DNA from: Burkholderia sp. WAC0059 | Lineage (GTDB): Bacteria > Pseudomonadota > Gammaproteobacteria > Burkholderiales > Burkholderiaceae | Reading direction: 5' to 3' | Length of the DNA stretch: 64,000 nucleotides | Assembly: GCF_002870125.1 (NCBI RefSeq) | Contig: NZ_PNEO01000005.1 | Location: forward strand, 124,001 to 188,000 | In this document: piece after piece, positions 28,104 to 36,928 of the stretch | Layout of the letters: every line of letters starts with the position of its first letter | How positions within the stretch are numbered: position 1 is the stretch's first letter | Notes under the pieces: model-generated | Databases searched by the model: none | Told to the model about the DNA's origin: nothing | The model's input: the letters and a program-made list of their open reading frames with translations, nothing else | Program-made: the position numbers and the translations under genes

Positions 28104-30670
28104 TCGGCGCCGCGCTGCGCACCGTGCTCGCCCAATGGCGGCGGGCGTTCGCCGAGGCGCTCGGCGTCGGCGCCGACGCGTCCGGCCTCGCCTGGTTCGT
28201 GCGGCTCTTCTTCCGGCCGCCGCGCCCCGGCCAGCGCGACCTGCCGCTGCTCTGGTTCGGCGATCTCGAGAAGCATCTGGCCACGCAGATCGGCGTCGGC
28301 CGGGACCGCCGCGCGATCGTCTGGATCTGGCGGCTCTTTTTCCGCACGCGGCTGCGCCGTCGCCACCTCGCCGCCGACCTGCGCCAGGTGAACAAGCAGC
28401 GCGAGCGCGGACACCGGCGGCGGGCCGCCCTCGTCAGGCGCCTCGCGTTCGTTTTCGCGCCGCCCCTGCGCCTCGTGAGCTGGACCCTGCGCGCCGTCGC
28501 GAGCCGGCTGCCGTCCATCGACTGGGAAGCCGCGAGCCACCGGCTCGAAACCGCCGCGGAAAAGGCGGACCGCGTGCCCTATCTGCGCTACGTCGTGCTG
28601 ATCGCGGCCTTCGCCGCCGGCATCGTGATCTGCACGACGCCGCTCTCGCTCGACCAGCAGTTCCGCCTCTTCATGCTCGTGGTGATCACGGTGATGGTCG
28701 TGCGCAAGGCGCCGGGGCGCCTCGTGACGCTGCTCATCGTCATGCTCTCGATGCTGATGACGGGCCGCTACGTCTGGTGGCGCACCACGCAGACGCTGCA
28801 TCTGCCCGACCCGTGGGAAGGCGTGGTCGGCTACACGCTCTACGCCGCCGAGTTCTACACGTGGATCGTGCTGCTGCTCGGCTACATGCAGACGGCCTGG
28901 CCGCTGAACCGCAAGCCGGCCCCGCTGCCCGACGATCTGGCGGACTGGCCGAGCGTCGACGTCTTCATCCCGACCTACAACGAGCCGCTCGCCGTCGTGC
29001 AGCCGACCGTGCAGGCCGCCGCCGGCCTCGACTGGCCGCGCGACAAGCTCCACGTCTACCTGCTCGACGACGGCAGCCGCGAGGAATTCCGCCGCTTCGC
29101 CGAAGAGACCGGCGTCGGCTACATCGTCCGCGAGGAACACACGCACGCGAAGGCCGGCAACATCAACCACGCGCTGACGGTGACGAAGGGCGAGTACATC
29201 GCGATCTTCGACTGCGATCACATTCCGGTGCGTTCGTTCCTGCAGATGACGATGGGCGAATTCCTCGCCGACCCGAAATGCGCGGTCGTGCAAACGCCGC
29301 ACCACTTCTTCTCGCCCGACCCGTTCGAACGCAACTTCGACACGTTCCACCGCGTGCCGAACGAAGGCAGCCTGTTCTACGGCCTGATCCAGGACGGCAA
29401 CGACTTCTGGAACGCGACGTTCTTCTGCGGCTCGTGCGCCGTCATCAAGCGCGCGCCGCTCGAACAGATCGGCGGCATCGCCGTCGAGACCGTCACCGAG
29501 GACTGCCACACGTCGCTGCGGCTGCACCGGCTCGGCTACAACTCGGCCTACCTGCGCACCGTGCAGGCCGCCGGGCTCGCGACCGAGAGCCTCTCGGGCC
29601 ACATCGGCCAGCGCATCCGCTGGGCGCGCGGCATGTCGCAGATCTTCCGCGTCGACAACCCGTGGTTCGGCCCCGGCCTCTCGCTCTTCCAGCGCATCTG
29701 CTACAGCAACGCGATGCTGCACTTCTTCTACGGCGTGCCGCGCATCGTCTTCCTGCTGATGCCCTGCTCGTTCCTGTTCTTCGGCCTGCACGTCATCAAC
29801 ACGCAGGCGACGATCATCCTCGCCTACGTGCTGCCCTACCTCGTCACCTCGAACCTCGCGAACTCGCGCATCCAGGGCCAGTATCGCCATTCGTTCTGGG
29901 CCGAGGTCTACGAATCGGTGCTCGCCTGGTACATCGTCCTGCCGACCACCATGGCGCTCATCAACCCGAAGCTCGGCAAGTTCAACGTGACGGCCAAGGG
30001 CGGGCAGATCGACGACGACTACCTCGACTGGACCATCTCGAAGCCGTACCTCGTGCTGCTCGGCATCAACGTCGTCGCGCTGCTGGCGGGCGTGGCCCGG
30101 ATCGTGATCTGGCATAGCGCCGAGCCCGCGACCGTGCTCATGAACCTGCTGTGGGTCGTCATCAACATGATCGTGCTCGGGGCCGCCGTCGGCGTCGCGA
30201 AGGAGGCGCGCCAGGTGCGCGTCTCGCACCGCATTCCGCTGCGCGTGCCGGCCACGCTGATCCTGCCCGACGGCCGCACGCTCGCCTGCACAACGGAGAA
30301 CTACTCGGTCAGCGGTCTCGGCCTCGTGCTGCCGCCGAAAAACCGCATCGAGGCCGGCACGCGCATCGGCGTGTGCCTCATGCGCGGCACGACCGAGCAC
30401 TACTTCCCCGGCGTCGTCGCGCGCGGCGGCGAGAAGCGCATCGGCGTGCGGCTCGAACTCACGCGCGAGACGGAAACACAGCTCATCCAGTGCACGTTCG
30501 GTCGCGCCGACGCGTGGCTGCAGTGGGAGGACGAGCCGGCGGCGGACGCGCCGCTGCACGGGCTCAAGGAAGTGATCGACATGGGCTACCAGGGCTATCT
30601 GCGCCTGATCGACGCCTGCATGGACGCGCTCGAGCGCATCTTCACGCGGCGCAAGCCCCGCCCGCACTGA
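28100..30670 (+). CDS. bcsA: Cellulose synthase catalytic subunit BcsA
   Basis: The 856-residue inner-membrane GT2 enzyme has all catalytic signatures: LLDDGSREE, DCDH, TEDCHTS, and QRIRWARG of the product-binding helix. It also has the gating loop FNVTAKG and a C-terminal PilZ domain. The PilZ motifs are RVSHRIPLR with the spaced arginines and NYSVSGLG in place of DxSxxG. It uses UDP-glucose and is activated by c-di-GMP. The N-terminal 140 residues are basic and contain the extra BcsA N-region seen in organisms with bcsE/bcsG. Overlaps bcsQ by four bases and precedes bcsG by 21. Confidence 0.95.
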   Translation: MIGAALRTVLAQWRRAFAEALGVGADASGLAWFVRLFFRPPRPGQRDLPLLWFGDLEKHLATQIGVGRDRRAIVWIWRLFFRTRLRRRHLAADLRQVNKQRERGHRRRAALVRRLAFVFAPPLRLVSWTLRAVASRLPSIDWEAASHRLETAAEKADRVPYLRYVVLIAAFAAGIVICTTPLSLDQQFRLFMLVVITVMVVRKAPGRLVTLLIVMLSMLMTGRYVWWRTTQTLHLPDPWEGVVGYTLYAAEFYTWIVLLLGYMQTAWPLNRKPAPLPDDLADWPSVDVFIPTYNEPLAVVQPTVQAAAGLDWPRDKLHVYLLDDGSREEFRRFAEETGVGYIVREEHTHAKAGNINHALTVTKGEYIAIFDCDHIPVRSFLQMTMGEFLADPKCAVVQTPHHFFSPDPFERNFDTFHRVPNEGSLFYGLIQDGNDFWNATFFCGSCAVIKRAPLEQIGGIAVETVTEDCHTSLRLHRLGYNSAYLRTVQAAGLATESLSGHIGQRIRWARGMSQIFRVDNPWFGPGLSLFQRICYSNAMLHFFYGVPRIVFLLMPCSFLFFGLHVINTQATIILAYVLPYLVTSNLANSRIQGQYRHSFWAEVYESVLAWYIVLPTTMALINPKLGKFNVTAKGGQIDDDYLDWTISKPYLVLLGINVVALLAGVARIVIWHSAEPATVLMNLLWVVINMIVLGAAVGVAKEARQVRVSHRIPLRVPATLILPDGRTLACTTENYSVSGLGLVLPPKNRIEAGTRIGVCLMRGTTEHYFPGVVARGGEKRIGVRLELTRETETQLIQCTFGRADAWLQWEDEPAADAPLHGLKEVIDMGYQGYLRLIDACMDALERIFTRRKPRPH

Positions 30671-30691
30671 ACCCACCGAGGCACCGACATC

Positions 30692-32290
30692 ATGGGACTC
30701 TGGAACCTCTACTTCGCCGCCAAGCTGTACCTGTTCGCGGTCGGCAAGCTGCAGCCGGTCTGGTGGATGAACATCGCGTTCGCCCTCGCGCTGCTCGCGC
30801 CGATCCGCCAGCGCTGGCTGCGCGTCGGCTGGCGCGTGCTGTCGGTCTTCGCCGGCATCGCGCTGCTCTACCACGAGGCGAACGTCCCGACCATCGGCCG
30901 CGTGATCCAGCAGCTCCCGGCGCTCGCCTCGTTCACGCCGCGCTACATGCTGGAGCTGATGGGCCGCGTCATCCCGATGTCGACGGTCTACACGGTCGCG
31001 CTCGTCGTGGTGGCCTACTTCGTCATCAGCCGCTGGGTGCGCATCACCACCTTCGTGATGATCGCGCTCGTCGTCGCGCCGCTGTGGCAGGGCATCGGCA
31101 CGCTCGCCGCGAACGCGGGCAGCGTGGCCGCGAACAACGCGGGCCAGGGCGGCGGCGGCAACTCCGCCGACGGCAACGCGACCGGCAACGGCACGGGCGG
31201 CAGCTTCGACGCGCAACTGGCCGCGTTCCGCAGCAGCGAGGCCGGCCGCACGGTGACGTTCGAGCCGCCGAAAACGCCGACGACGCCCGACACGCAGTAC
31301 GACATCATCGTCATCCACGTCTGCTCGCTGTCGTGGGACGACCTCGACGTCGTCAACGCGCGCAACAACCCGCTCTTCTCGCGCTTCGATTACGTGTTCA
31401 CGAACTTCAGCGGCGCCGCCAGCTACAGCGGCCCGGCCGCCATCCGCGTGCTGCGCGCGACCTGCGGACAGGAGGCGCACCGCGACCTCTACAGCCCGGC
31501 GCCCCAGCAGTGCCACCTGTTCGCCGACCTCGCGCAGCTCGGCTTCACACCCCAGGCGCTGCTGAACCACAACGGCCAGTTCGACGACTTCCGCGGCATC
31601 GTCGAGCGCGAGATCGGCGTGCCGGGCGTCAAGCTGCTGCCCAACGACGGCCTGCCCGTCACGATGCGCGAGTTCGACAACTCGCCGCTCGTCGGCGACT
31701 ACGCCGTGCTCTCGCGCTGGTACCAGCAGCGACTCGCGGCCGGCGGCGGCCCCGTCGCGCTCTACTACAACACCGTGACGCTGCACGACGGCAACCGCAT
31801 TCCCGGCAACAACATGAACAGCCTGCAGTCCTATCCGATCCGCCTGCAGATGCTGCTCGGCGACATCGACAAGCTCATCGATCTCGTCCAGAACTCGGGC
31901 CGCAAGGCCGTGCTGATCTTCGTGCCCGAGCACGGCGCGGCGCTGCGCGGCGACCCGAACCAGATCGCCGGCATGCGCGAGATTCCGACGCCGCGCATCG
32001 TCCACCTGCCCGTCGGCGTGACGCTGATCGGCCTGCCCAAGCCCGCCGGCGGCGCGCCCCACACGCCGATCACCATCGACACGCCGACGAGCTACCTCGC
32101 GCTCGCCCAGCTACTGGCCAACCTCGTGGCGAACAATCCGTTCGCGCCGAACGCGCCGCCGCTCGCGCAGTATGCGCAGAGCCTGCCGCAAACGCGCCTC
32201 GTCGGCGAGAACGAGTCGACCGTCACGCTGACGACGGCGAACGGCTACGAGATCCATACCGCGGACGGCGTCTGGGTGGAGGGCAAATGA
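30692..32290 (+). CDS. bcsG: Cellulose phosphoethanolamine transferase BcsG
   Basis: The 532-residue protein has about four N-terminal transmembrane helices and a periplasmic alkaline-phosphatase-superfamily domain. HVCSLSWDD holds Cys211 and SGAASYSGPAAIRVLRATCGQ holds Ser246. Their 35-residue spacing matches the zinc-ligand Cys and nucleophilic Ser of E. coli BcsG (Cys243/Ser278). VPEHGAAL supplies the Glu-His zinc ligands. It should transfer phosphoethanolamine from phospholipid to glucose residues of the nascent cellulose. A Gly/Asn/Thr-rich linker (about 140-172, NSADGNATGNGTGG) separates the two halves. Ends in the ATGA overlap with bcsR. Confidence 0.92.
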   Translation: MGLWNLYFAAKLYLFAVGKLQPVWWMNIAFALALLAPIRQRWLRVGWRVLSVFAGIALLYHEANVPTIGRVIQQLPALASFTPRYMLELMGRVIPMSTVYTVALVVVAYFVISRWVRITTFVMIALVVAPLWQGIGTLAANAGSVAANNAGQGGGGNSADGNATGNGTGGSFDAQLAAFRSSEAGRTVTFEPPKTPTTPDTQYDIIVIHVCSLSWDDLDVVNARNNPLFSRFDYVFTNFSGAASYSGPAAIRVLRATCGQEAHRDLYSPAPQQCHLFADLAQLGFTPQALLNHNGQFDDFRGIVEREIGVPGVKLLPNDGLPVTMREFDNSPLVGDYAVLSRWYQQRLAAGGGPVALYYNTVTLHDGNRIPGNNMNSLQSYPIRLQMLLGDIDKLIDLVQNSGRKAVLIFVPEHGAALRGDPNQIAGMREIPTPRIVHLPVGVTLIGLPKPAGGAPHTPITIDTPTSYLALAQLLANLVANNPFAPNAPPLAQYAQSLPQTRLVGENESTVTLTTANGYEIHTADGVWVEGK

Positions 32291-32487
32291 CGACGACGCC
32301 CGACACGCCGCGCGACGAGGCCGGCGGCCTCAACGACATCGCCAACCTCGCGAACTTCGTCGACGGCGTCGATCCGAAGCGCTATTTCGACCGCCAGGCC
32401 GAGGACGCCTGGCGCGACGCCGCGAAACGCTGGCCCGTGCTCGCCGCGCTGCTGGCGCTCGACGCGCGGGCCGAGCGGAACCGGTAG
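32287..32487 (+). CDS. bcsR: BcsR-like regulator of cellulose synthesis (small cytosolic)
   Basis: This 66-residue protein has a short helix LNDIANLANFVDGVDPKRYFDRQ followed by DAAKRWPVLAALLALDA. The latter matches the 'A-x-K-R-W-P-L-L-A' core of BcsR/YhjR. BcsR stabilises BcsQ and the synthase. In enterics it is the first gene (bcsRQABZC); here it is last, translationally coupled to bcsG. Similarity is limited to the short core, hence moderate confidence. Confidence 0.72.
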   Translation: MTTTPDTPRDEAGGLNDIANLANFVDGVDPKRYFDRQAEDAWRDAAKRWPVLAALLALDARAERNR

Positions 32488-32530
32488 ACCGCGCGGACCC
32501 GATAGCCGGCCAGCGGCGCAGCGGCGGATG

Positions 32531-33406
32531 TCAGGCCGCGTTCGCCTTCTGCACGAGCCGGCCGAGCGCGGCCTCGAGCGTGACGGTGCCCTTTCCCGTT
32601 TCGGCCTGCGAGCGCTCGAACGCGATCCAGCCTTCGTTGAAACCGTCCAGCATCCGGATGCGCAGCCCCGGGTTGGACGCGCCCTGGGCGCGAAACCGCG
32701 CGTCCCACGCGTCCTTCGGCACGGCCTCGACGCGCACCTCGCGCCCGAGCAGCGAGGCGAGCGCGGCGCCGATCTCGCCGGGCGACACGCGCTGCGGACC
32801 TTCAAGCTCGACGACGCGCCGGCCCGCCCAGTTCTCCAGCGAGAGCAGGTCCGCCGCGGCACGGCCGACGTCCTCGGTCGACACCATCGGGATGCGCCGG
32901 TCGAGCGGTTGCAGATAGCTCGAAATCACGCCCGTGTCGATGGCCGAGCACACGTCGCGCGCGGCGTTCTCCATGAACCAGGCCGCGCGCAAAAAGGCCA
33001 CGGGCGAGGACACGGCGCCGAGGCGGGCCTCGACCTGCACGAATTTGCTCAACAGGTTCGGCTCCGCGACCTGCGCGCCGATGGTCGACAGGCAGACCAC
33101 CTTCCCGGGACGCGCGGCTTCGAGCGCGCGATACAGCGATTCGACCGTGCGCAGCGTATCGGGAAAGCCGTCCTGCGGATCAAAATTGGACGGCAGCATG
33201 ACGAACGCGCCGCGCGTGCCGGCGAACGCCGCCGCGAGCGCGTCGGCATCGTCCATGTCCGCGAAGGCCAATTCGCATCCCAGTGCGGCCCACGGCCTGC
33301 CCTTCTCTTCGTTGCGCACCACCGCGCGCACCGGCTCGCCGGCCTGCAACAACGTTCGCGCAACCGCGCCGCCCACCTGCCCCGTCACACCCAACACTGC
33401 AAACAT
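32531..33406 (-). CDS. NmrA-like NAD(P)-binding protein
   Basis: This 291-residue Rossmann protein opens with FAVLGVTGQVGGAVARTLL (GxxGxxG). It lacks the active-site Tyr-Lys pair of typical dehydrogenases, as in NmrA/HSCARG redox sensors and QOR-type reductases. SPVAFLRAAWFMENAA is the usual family segment. It may sense NADP(H) ratio or reduce quinones. The ATG at 33406 has a ribosome site aaggagag 5 bases upstream. It converges with the end of the bcs operon and is followed on the other side by a SRPBCC gene in the same direction. Confidence 0.75.
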   Translation of the reverse strand: MFAVLGVTGQVGGAVARTLLQAGEPVRAVVRNEEKGRPWAALGCELAFADMDDADALAAAFAGTRGAFVMLPSNFDPQDGFPDTLRTVESLYRALEAARPGKVVCLSTIGAQVAEPNLLSKFVQVEARLGAVSSPVAFLRAAWFMENAARDVCSAIDTGVISSYLQPLDRRIPMVSTEDVGRAAADLLSLENWAGRRVVELEGPQRVSPGEIGAALASLLGREVRVEAVPKDAWDARFRAQGASNPGLRIRMLDGFNEGWIAFERSQAETGKGTVTLEAALGRLVQKANAA

Positions 33407-33468
33407 CGCCTCTCTCCTTCAGTCAAACGGTTTCGCCGCCGGCGCGCGAAAGCGCGAACCGCGGCGGG

Positions 33469-34113
33469 TCACGAAGCCGGTGTTTCCGAGCGCGCCTTCA
33501 GCCGCCGGACCCAGAGCTCGTGCCCGTCGTGCAGGCCGGCGGGATCGGTACGGCGGGCAAACACGGCGGCCGGTCCCTTCGTCGCCTCCTCGGTCACGAC
33601 GTGGCAGGCCTGCCCCTCGGGCAGCAGCAGCCACGTGTGATAGGCCGAGACGTGCGGGCCGTAGCCGAACCAGCCGAGCCGCGAATCGGGCACATATTCG
33701 GTGACGGTGCTGTCGATGGGAACGCCGAAGGTTCGCCACGTAAAGCGCGTATGCGGACCGAGCCGCGACGCGCCGCCGACGATCTTCACGTCGTGCGAGT
33801 TCGAATACCATGACGGCCAGCGCGTCGCGTCGACGAGATGGCCCCATACCGTGCTGCAAGGCGTGTCGATGGTGATCTCGTTGTACGAAAAGACGTTCGC
33901 GTCGGCCGGGTTCGGGCTGCCCGGCCAGTGGATCTGCGCGGAACGGCGGGCCAGATCCTGATCGACCTGGTCGGCATGGGCGACCTCTGCCTGCATGCCG
34001 AGCGAGACCGCCAGCGCCGCCAGCATGCCGCAGACGGGCGCGGGCCGGCGCCGCGCCCCACGCCCTGCACCGGCAACGCGAAGGCAGTCGGCCGGGTTCG
34101 GCAAGAAACGCAT
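33469..34113 (-). CDS. Secreted or periplasmic SRPBCC-family protein
   Basis: The 214-residue protein carries an N-terminal export signal (MLAALAVSLGMQAEVAHA after a basic stretch). The SRPBCC fold follows: EITIDTPCSTVWGHLVDATRWPSWYSNSHDVKI from about residue 78, then GPHTRFTWRTFGVPIDSTVTEYV and LGWFGYGPHVSAYHTW. These hydrophobic-pocket proteins bind lipids or aromatic compounds; this one is unusual in having a signal peptide. The start is fixed by gaggagag 7 bases before ATG. No specific ligand can be named. Confidence 0.7.
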   Translation of the reverse strand: MRFLPNPADCLRVAGAGRGARRRPAPVCGMLAALAVSLGMQAEVAHADQVDQDLARRSAQIHWPGSPNPADANVFSYNEITIDTPCSTVWGHLVDATRWPSWYSNSHDVKIVGGASRLGPHTRFTWRTFGVPIDSTVTEYVPDSRLGWFGYGPHVSAYHTWLLLPEGQACHVVTEEATKGPAAVFARRTDPAGLHDGHELWVRRLKARSETPAS

Positions 34114-34242
34114 GATGTGCTCTCCTCGAAGGCTCCGAAACTATCAGGGCAGGCGAACGGCGTCATGCCCGCCGCGTTGAAACTGTTCGAAGCGCTGCTT
34201 GATAATCGGCCCGCCGTCGCCAACGGCCGATGCACCGCTCGA

Positions 34243-35117
34243 TCAATGCGACTGCGCGGCCAGCACGCGCAGCGTCAGGTCGGCCAGTTGCGCGTCCGAG
34301 GCCGGGTTCTGGCCCGTCAGCAGCTCGCGGTCCTCGACGACGTCGGGCCCCCAGCCCTTGACCGTCCCGACCCGGGCGCCCGCAATCCGCAGGCCGTCCT
34401 CGGGCGTGAACGGCGGCTCACCGTGAAAGACGCTTTGCGCGGCGATTGCCTCCTCCTCGTCGCTGAACACCGTCATGCGGTAGCCGCGATACGGCCAGCC
34501 TCTCGCGAGCCGTCTCGCCCACGCGACGTCGCCCGCGCGCAGCGCCGCCTGGACGGCCGGCGCATCGTGCAGCGCGGCCAGCAGCGCCACCGGCGCGTGA
34601 CAGAGAAACACGGTCGTGCGGCGATGCGCATGGAAGTCGCGCAGGATCGTGCCGAGATCGCGATCGGCCATCAGGTCGATCAGCGGCGCGGGGCCGCCGG
34701 GCACGAACACCGCTCGGTACTGGCTCAGGTCGCCGTGCGCCACGTCGCCGAGCCGAGCGGATGCCGCAGCCCGGTCAGGCTCGTCTCGTAACGCTGCGCG
34801 TCTTCGAGCGCCGCGCGGCTGCCGCCGAAGTAGTCGGGGCTGATCGACGCCTGGTCGACGACGGGCTCGTTGCCCTGCGGCGTCGCGAAGACGAGCGTGT
34901 AGCCGGCCTCGGCGAAACGGCGCGCGGGCACGACGAGCTCGTTCAGGTAATAGCCGGTATCGAACGTCTTGCCGTCTTTCAACGGCAGCACGTGCTCGCT
35001 CGACAGCACGATCAGGATCTTGCCCTTCGGGGCCTGCCGCGCCATCGCGGCAGGTTCGAGCGCAAGACCCAGGCATACGGCGAGCGCTGCCGCCGCAATT
35101 CGTCCGGACATGCTCAT
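34243..35117 (-). pseudogene. DJ-1/PfpI-family protein interrupted by a one-base frameshift
   Basis: The gene starts at ATG 35117 (ATGA overlap with the stop of the upstream gene) with a signal peptide MSMSGRIAAAALAVCLGLALEPA. The reading continues KGKILIVLSSEHVLPLKDGKTFDTGYYLNELV down to TSLTGLRHPL. There the frame breaks near 34755/34756. The continuation GDLSQYRAVFVPGGPAPLIDL, including the nucleophile cysteine in FLCHAPVALLA, lies in the next frame to the stop at 34243. One missing base near 34756 restores a complete DJ-1/PfpI protein. It could be an assembly error or a genuine inactivation. Confidence 0.75.
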
Positions 35118-35791
35118 CGCAGCATCTCCAGCACGCGTTGCGCGGCGGGCACCGACGAGGCCGGGTTCTGCCCGGTGACGAGCCGGCCGTCGGCCACGAC
35201 GTGCGGGCTCCAGTCGGCCGCGCTCGTGTAGGCGCCGCCGAGCCGGCGCAGTTCGTCTTCGATCAGGAACGGCACGAGGCCGGTGCCGTGCGCGGCGGTC
35301 TCCTCGCTGTTGGAAAAGGCCGTCACGGCGCGGCCGGCGACGAGCGGCCGGCCATCCGGACGCACGGCCTGGCGCAGCGCCGCTACGCCGTGGCAGACGG
35401 CGGCGACGGGCCGGCCGGCGCCGCTCATCTGCTCGATGAAGCCGATCGAGGTCGGGTCGTCGGTCAGGTCGAACACTGGGCAGAGACCGCCGCTGTAGAA
35501 CAGCGCGTCGAAATCGGACCATGGCAGCGTCGACAGCGCGACGGTGTTCGCCAATGCGTGCTGAACCTGCCGATCGGCGACGAAACGGCGCGTTGCGTCA
35601 GTCTGCGCGAAGTCGGCCTCGCTCGCGGGATCGATCGGTGCAGCGCCTCCACGCACCGAGGCGAGCACGACCCCGGCACCCGCATCGACGAACGTGTAGT
35701 ACGGGCCGGCCACTTCCTCGAGCCAGCTTCCGGTCTTGCGGTCCGAGCCGGGAATGCGCTCGCACGAGCTGAGAACCATGAGAATTTTCAT
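35114..35791 (-). CDS. DJ-1/PfpI-family (Hsp31-like) protein
   Basis: The 225-residue protein starts MKILMVLSSCERIPGSDRKTGSWLEEVAGPYY, the Hsp31/type-1 glutamine-amidotransferase pattern. The nucleophile cysteine is in PVAAVCHGVAALRQA. FDALFYSGGLCPVFDL is the acid-bearing strand. Such proteins act as glyoxalase III-like or chaperone enzymes against glyoxal stress. Its stop overlaps the start of the frameshifted paralog, so the two were probably one translational unit. Confidence 0.82.
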   Translation of the reverse strand: MKILMVLSSCERIPGSDRKTGSWLEEVAGPYYTFVDAGAGVVLASVRGGAAPIDPASEADFAQTDATRRFVADRQVQHALANTVALSTLPWSDFDALFYSGGLCPVFDLTDDPTSIGFIEQMSGAGRPVAAVCHGVAALRQAVRPDGRPLVAGRAVTAFSNSEETAAHGTGLVPFLIEDELRRLGGAYTSAADWSPHVVADGRLVTGQNPASSVPAAQRVLEMLR

Positions 35792-35823
35792 CGTGTTTTC
35801 CGTTAACGGGTGAACGTTGCGAT

Positions 35824-36774
35824 TCAGACGCCGCGGTCGGCGGCGTCCCGCTTGAGCTGTTCGATGCGCTCGCGATATGAGCCTTCGGCGATGTCGCGCA
35901 GCAGCGGCAGCACGGGCTGCGGGCGCCAGCCGAGCTGCTGCGCGGCGCGCGCGCCGGACGGACGGCTGCTCACCGAGAGGAAAGCCGTGACGAACGGCCC
36001 GAGCAGCGCCTCGACCTCCGCTCGACCCAGACTGCGCGCGGGCACGCCGGTCGCCGCGCCGATCGTTTCGGCCAGCGCGCGCAGCGGCACGTCGATCTCC
36101 GTCGTGGCGTTGAATACCGAGCCGGGCCGCGCCTTCTCCAGCGCCAGCAAGTACAACTTCGCGACCTCGTCGACGTCGACAGCACTCGTCATCGCGCTGC
36201 CCGCATCGACGTACGGAGAAAACCCGTTTTTGACCGCCGCCTTCAGCAGCGCCGGCACGAACGAGCTGCCGCCGTGGCCGTACACGAAAGGCGGCAGACG
36301 GATCGCGGAAACGCGTACGCCGTCCGCGGCCAGCGACCGCGCATCGACCTCGGCGTCGCCGCGCAGGCGCAGCAGCGGGTCGTCCCAGAGCGGCGCGTCC
36401 TCGTCCGTGACGCCGCCGTCCGCCGCCGGCGCGGCCACGCCCGTGCCGGACGTCGTGACGAGCCCCTTGCCCGTGCCTGCGAGGCCCGCTGCCAGCGCGC
36501 GGACGACCGCCTTGTCGGCAGCCATGATCTGCCCGAACGAGCCGACGCCGTAGTCCAGACCCAGATGGATCACGCCGCCCGCCTGCGAGGCCGCCTTTGC
36601 GAGCCGGTCGTGCTCGCGCAGGCTGCCGTCGAGCGGAATCACACCCGCCGTCGCCAGCCGTTTGCTCGCCTCGCGGCTGCGCGCGAGCCCGACAACCTCG
36701 TGGCCCTGCCCGATGGCCTGTTGCGCGACCGCGCGACCGACATAGCCGCTCGCTCCCGTCATGAAAATACGCAT
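35824..36774 (-). CDS. NAD-dependent epimerase/dehydratase family protein
   Basis: The 316-residue Rossmann protein starts MRIFMTGASGYVGRAVAQQAI (TGxxGxxG). Further segments are HLGLDYGVGSF, TSGTGV and SAIRLPPFVYGHGG. It belongs to extended SDRs; no sugar substrate is implied by neighbours. It lies just upstream of the DJ-1 pair and in the same direction (32-base gap). It is divergent from a LysR gene 154 bases away, which may control this block. Confidence 0.78.
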   Translation of the reverse strand: MRIFMTGASGYVGRAVAQQAIGQGHEVVGLARSREASKRLATAGVIPLDGSLREHDRLAKAASQAGGVIHLGLDYGVGSFGQIMAADKAVVRALAAGLAGTGKGLVTTSGTGVAAPAADGGVTDEDAPLWDDPLLRLRGDAEVDARSLAADGVRVSAIRLPPFVYGHGGSSFVPALLKAAVKNGFSPYVDAGSAMTSAVDVDEVAKLYLLALEKARPGSVFNATTEIDVPLRALAETIGAATGVPARSLGRAEVEALLGPFVTAFLSVSSRPSGARAAQQLGWRPQPVLPLLRDIAEGSYRERIEQLKRDAADRGV

Positions 36775-36928
36775 GGACTGCTCCGCACCGGAAAAATCAG
36801 GGGATTCGGGACGTCGCCGCCTGCTGTCGCTTCACGCGGATTCGCCCCACTTCGAATCGCACTTTAATTCCGTCGCCGAACTGGATAAATTGGCGAATAA
36901 TTGAATTACTTAGAATCGTGGATTGATA

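Noticed and set aside
27956-32062. 1368-residue open frame antisense to bcsQ-A-G
   Set aside because: Composition (Arg/Asp/His/Val-rich) and lack of motifs mark it as a mirror of the GC-rich coding strand.
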